From assembly GCF_023150235.1 (NCBI RefSeq), contig NZ_JAKLLH010000002.1:62001-126000 (forward strand): a stretch of DNA of 64,000 nucleotides. The letters run 5' to 3'. The notes under the pieces were generated by a model. That model ran no database searches. It was not told the DNA's origin and was given only the letters and a program-made list of their open reading frames with translations. Every line of letters begins with the position of its first letter. Positions within the stretch are counted from its first letter, which is position 1. Origin of the DNA: Azonexus sp. Lineage in GTDB: Bacteria > Pseudomonadota > Gammaproteobacteria > Burkholderiales > Rhodocyclaceae. The translations under genes and the position numbers were made by a program. This document shows, in pieces, positions 63,676 through 64,000 of this stretch.

Positions 63676-64000
63676 ATGCGTAAGAAGTTGGTGGCCGGTA
63701 ACTGGAAAATGAATGGCTCGCTCGCACAAAACCGGGCATTGCTAGCTTCTTTGTGCCAGCAGCTGCCTATTTTGTCTTGCGAAGTTGCTGTATTTCCACC
63801 TTTTCCCTACCTTTCCCAGGCTTCCGAGCTACTTCACGGTAGTTCGATCAGGCTCGGAGCGCAAACGCTTAGCGAGTATCGGGAGGGGGCTTATACCGGA
63901 GAGGTTGCGGCAGGCATGCTGCGGGAAGTGGGTTGTAGTTATGTGCTGGTCGGGCATTCGGAGCGGCGCTCGTTGTTTGCTGAGTCGGATCAGGCGATTG
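63676..64000 (+). CDS. tpiA: Triosephosphate isomerase, 5' part
   Basis: Interconverts dihydroxyacetone phosphate and glyceraldehyde-3-phosphate. About 108 codons are visible before the window ends. They show the N-terminal KLVAGNWKMNGS with the substrate Lys, VAVFPPFPYL, RLGAQTLSEYREGAYTGEV and the catalytic-His segment YVLVGHSERR. The gene has two adjacent ATG codons (63673 and 63676); the second gives the usual M-R-K start. In related genomes secG and nuo genes follow, outside this window. Confidence 0.96.
   Translation, partial: MRKKLVAGNWKMNGSLAQNRALLASLCQQLPILSCEVAVFPPFPYLSQASELLHGSSIRLGAQTLSEYREGAYTGEVAAGMLREVGCSYVLVGHSERRSLFAESDQAI

Overview
This 64 kb window looks like chromosomal DNA from a betaproteobacterium, most likely of the Rhodocyclales (Dechloromonas/Azonexus-like). 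That placement is inference from gene order (truA-trpF-trpB-trpA-accD-folC-SPOR-cvpA-purF-metZ; hemH-hrcA-nadK-recN-fur-bamE-dapB-carA-carB-greA; ftsH-folP-glmM-tpiA), high GC and protein character; no rRNA marker is present. Almost everything is core genome. I found 58 protein-coding genes (two cut by the window ends) and no tRNA, rRNA, CRISPR array, insertion sequence or prophage.

Layout. 1-9.6 kb: end of truA, then a tightly packed biosynthetic run (tryptophan, fatty acid, folate, purine, methionine) with several stop/start overlaps. 9.7-12.3 kb: a DEAD-box helicase and a DUF3391/HD-GYP protein. 12.5-29.6 kb: a complete MSHA-type IV pilus locus in two blocks on the + strand. Block 1 is mshE, mshG, a pseudopilin, the major pilin mshA, a 1268-residue MshQ-like surface protein, then mshC, mshD, mshO, mshP. 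Block 2 has its own promoter and is mshI, a pilN-like gene, mshJ, K, L, M, N. The assembly ATPase carries tandem c-di-GMP-binding motifs and sits just after the HD-GYP gene. 29.9-36.2 kb (- strand): recQ, lpxH, two cyclophilins, a Csd6-like L,D-transpeptidase-family protein and a TPR protein. 36.2-38.9 kb: cysS and an orphan amino-acid-type binding protein, convergent. 39-43 kb (- strand): grpE, dnaK, dnaJ, with sigma-32-type promoters ahead of grpE and of dnaK. 43.1-48.1 kb (- strand): a chemoreceptor with a periplasmic c-type heme motif, an EF-hand-like protein of unknown function, hemH and hrcA. 48.1-64 kb: nadK, recN, (fur with a GDT1/MneA-type transporter on the - strand), bamE, dapB, carA, carB, greA, (yhbY on the - strand), rlmE, ftsH, folP, glmM and the start of tpiA.

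The signal not explained by genes is a dispersed palindrome, CACGGTCGACCGTG. It occurs four times exactly and twice with one mismatch, always outside or at the edge of genes and usually 10-50 nt after a stop codon. Two copies extend to 30-32 nt palindromes whose outer arms differ in sequence but remain self-complementary. This points to a structured 3'-end element family (terminator, boundary or REP-like) or a dyad recognised by a DNA-binding protein. Other points of interest are the heme chemoreceptor, the HD-GYP protein with an Asn at a presumed metal-ligand position beside a c-di-GMP-responsive ATPase, the directly abutting fur-mneA pair, and two adjacent envelope proteins that appear to share an NTF2-like C-terminal domain.
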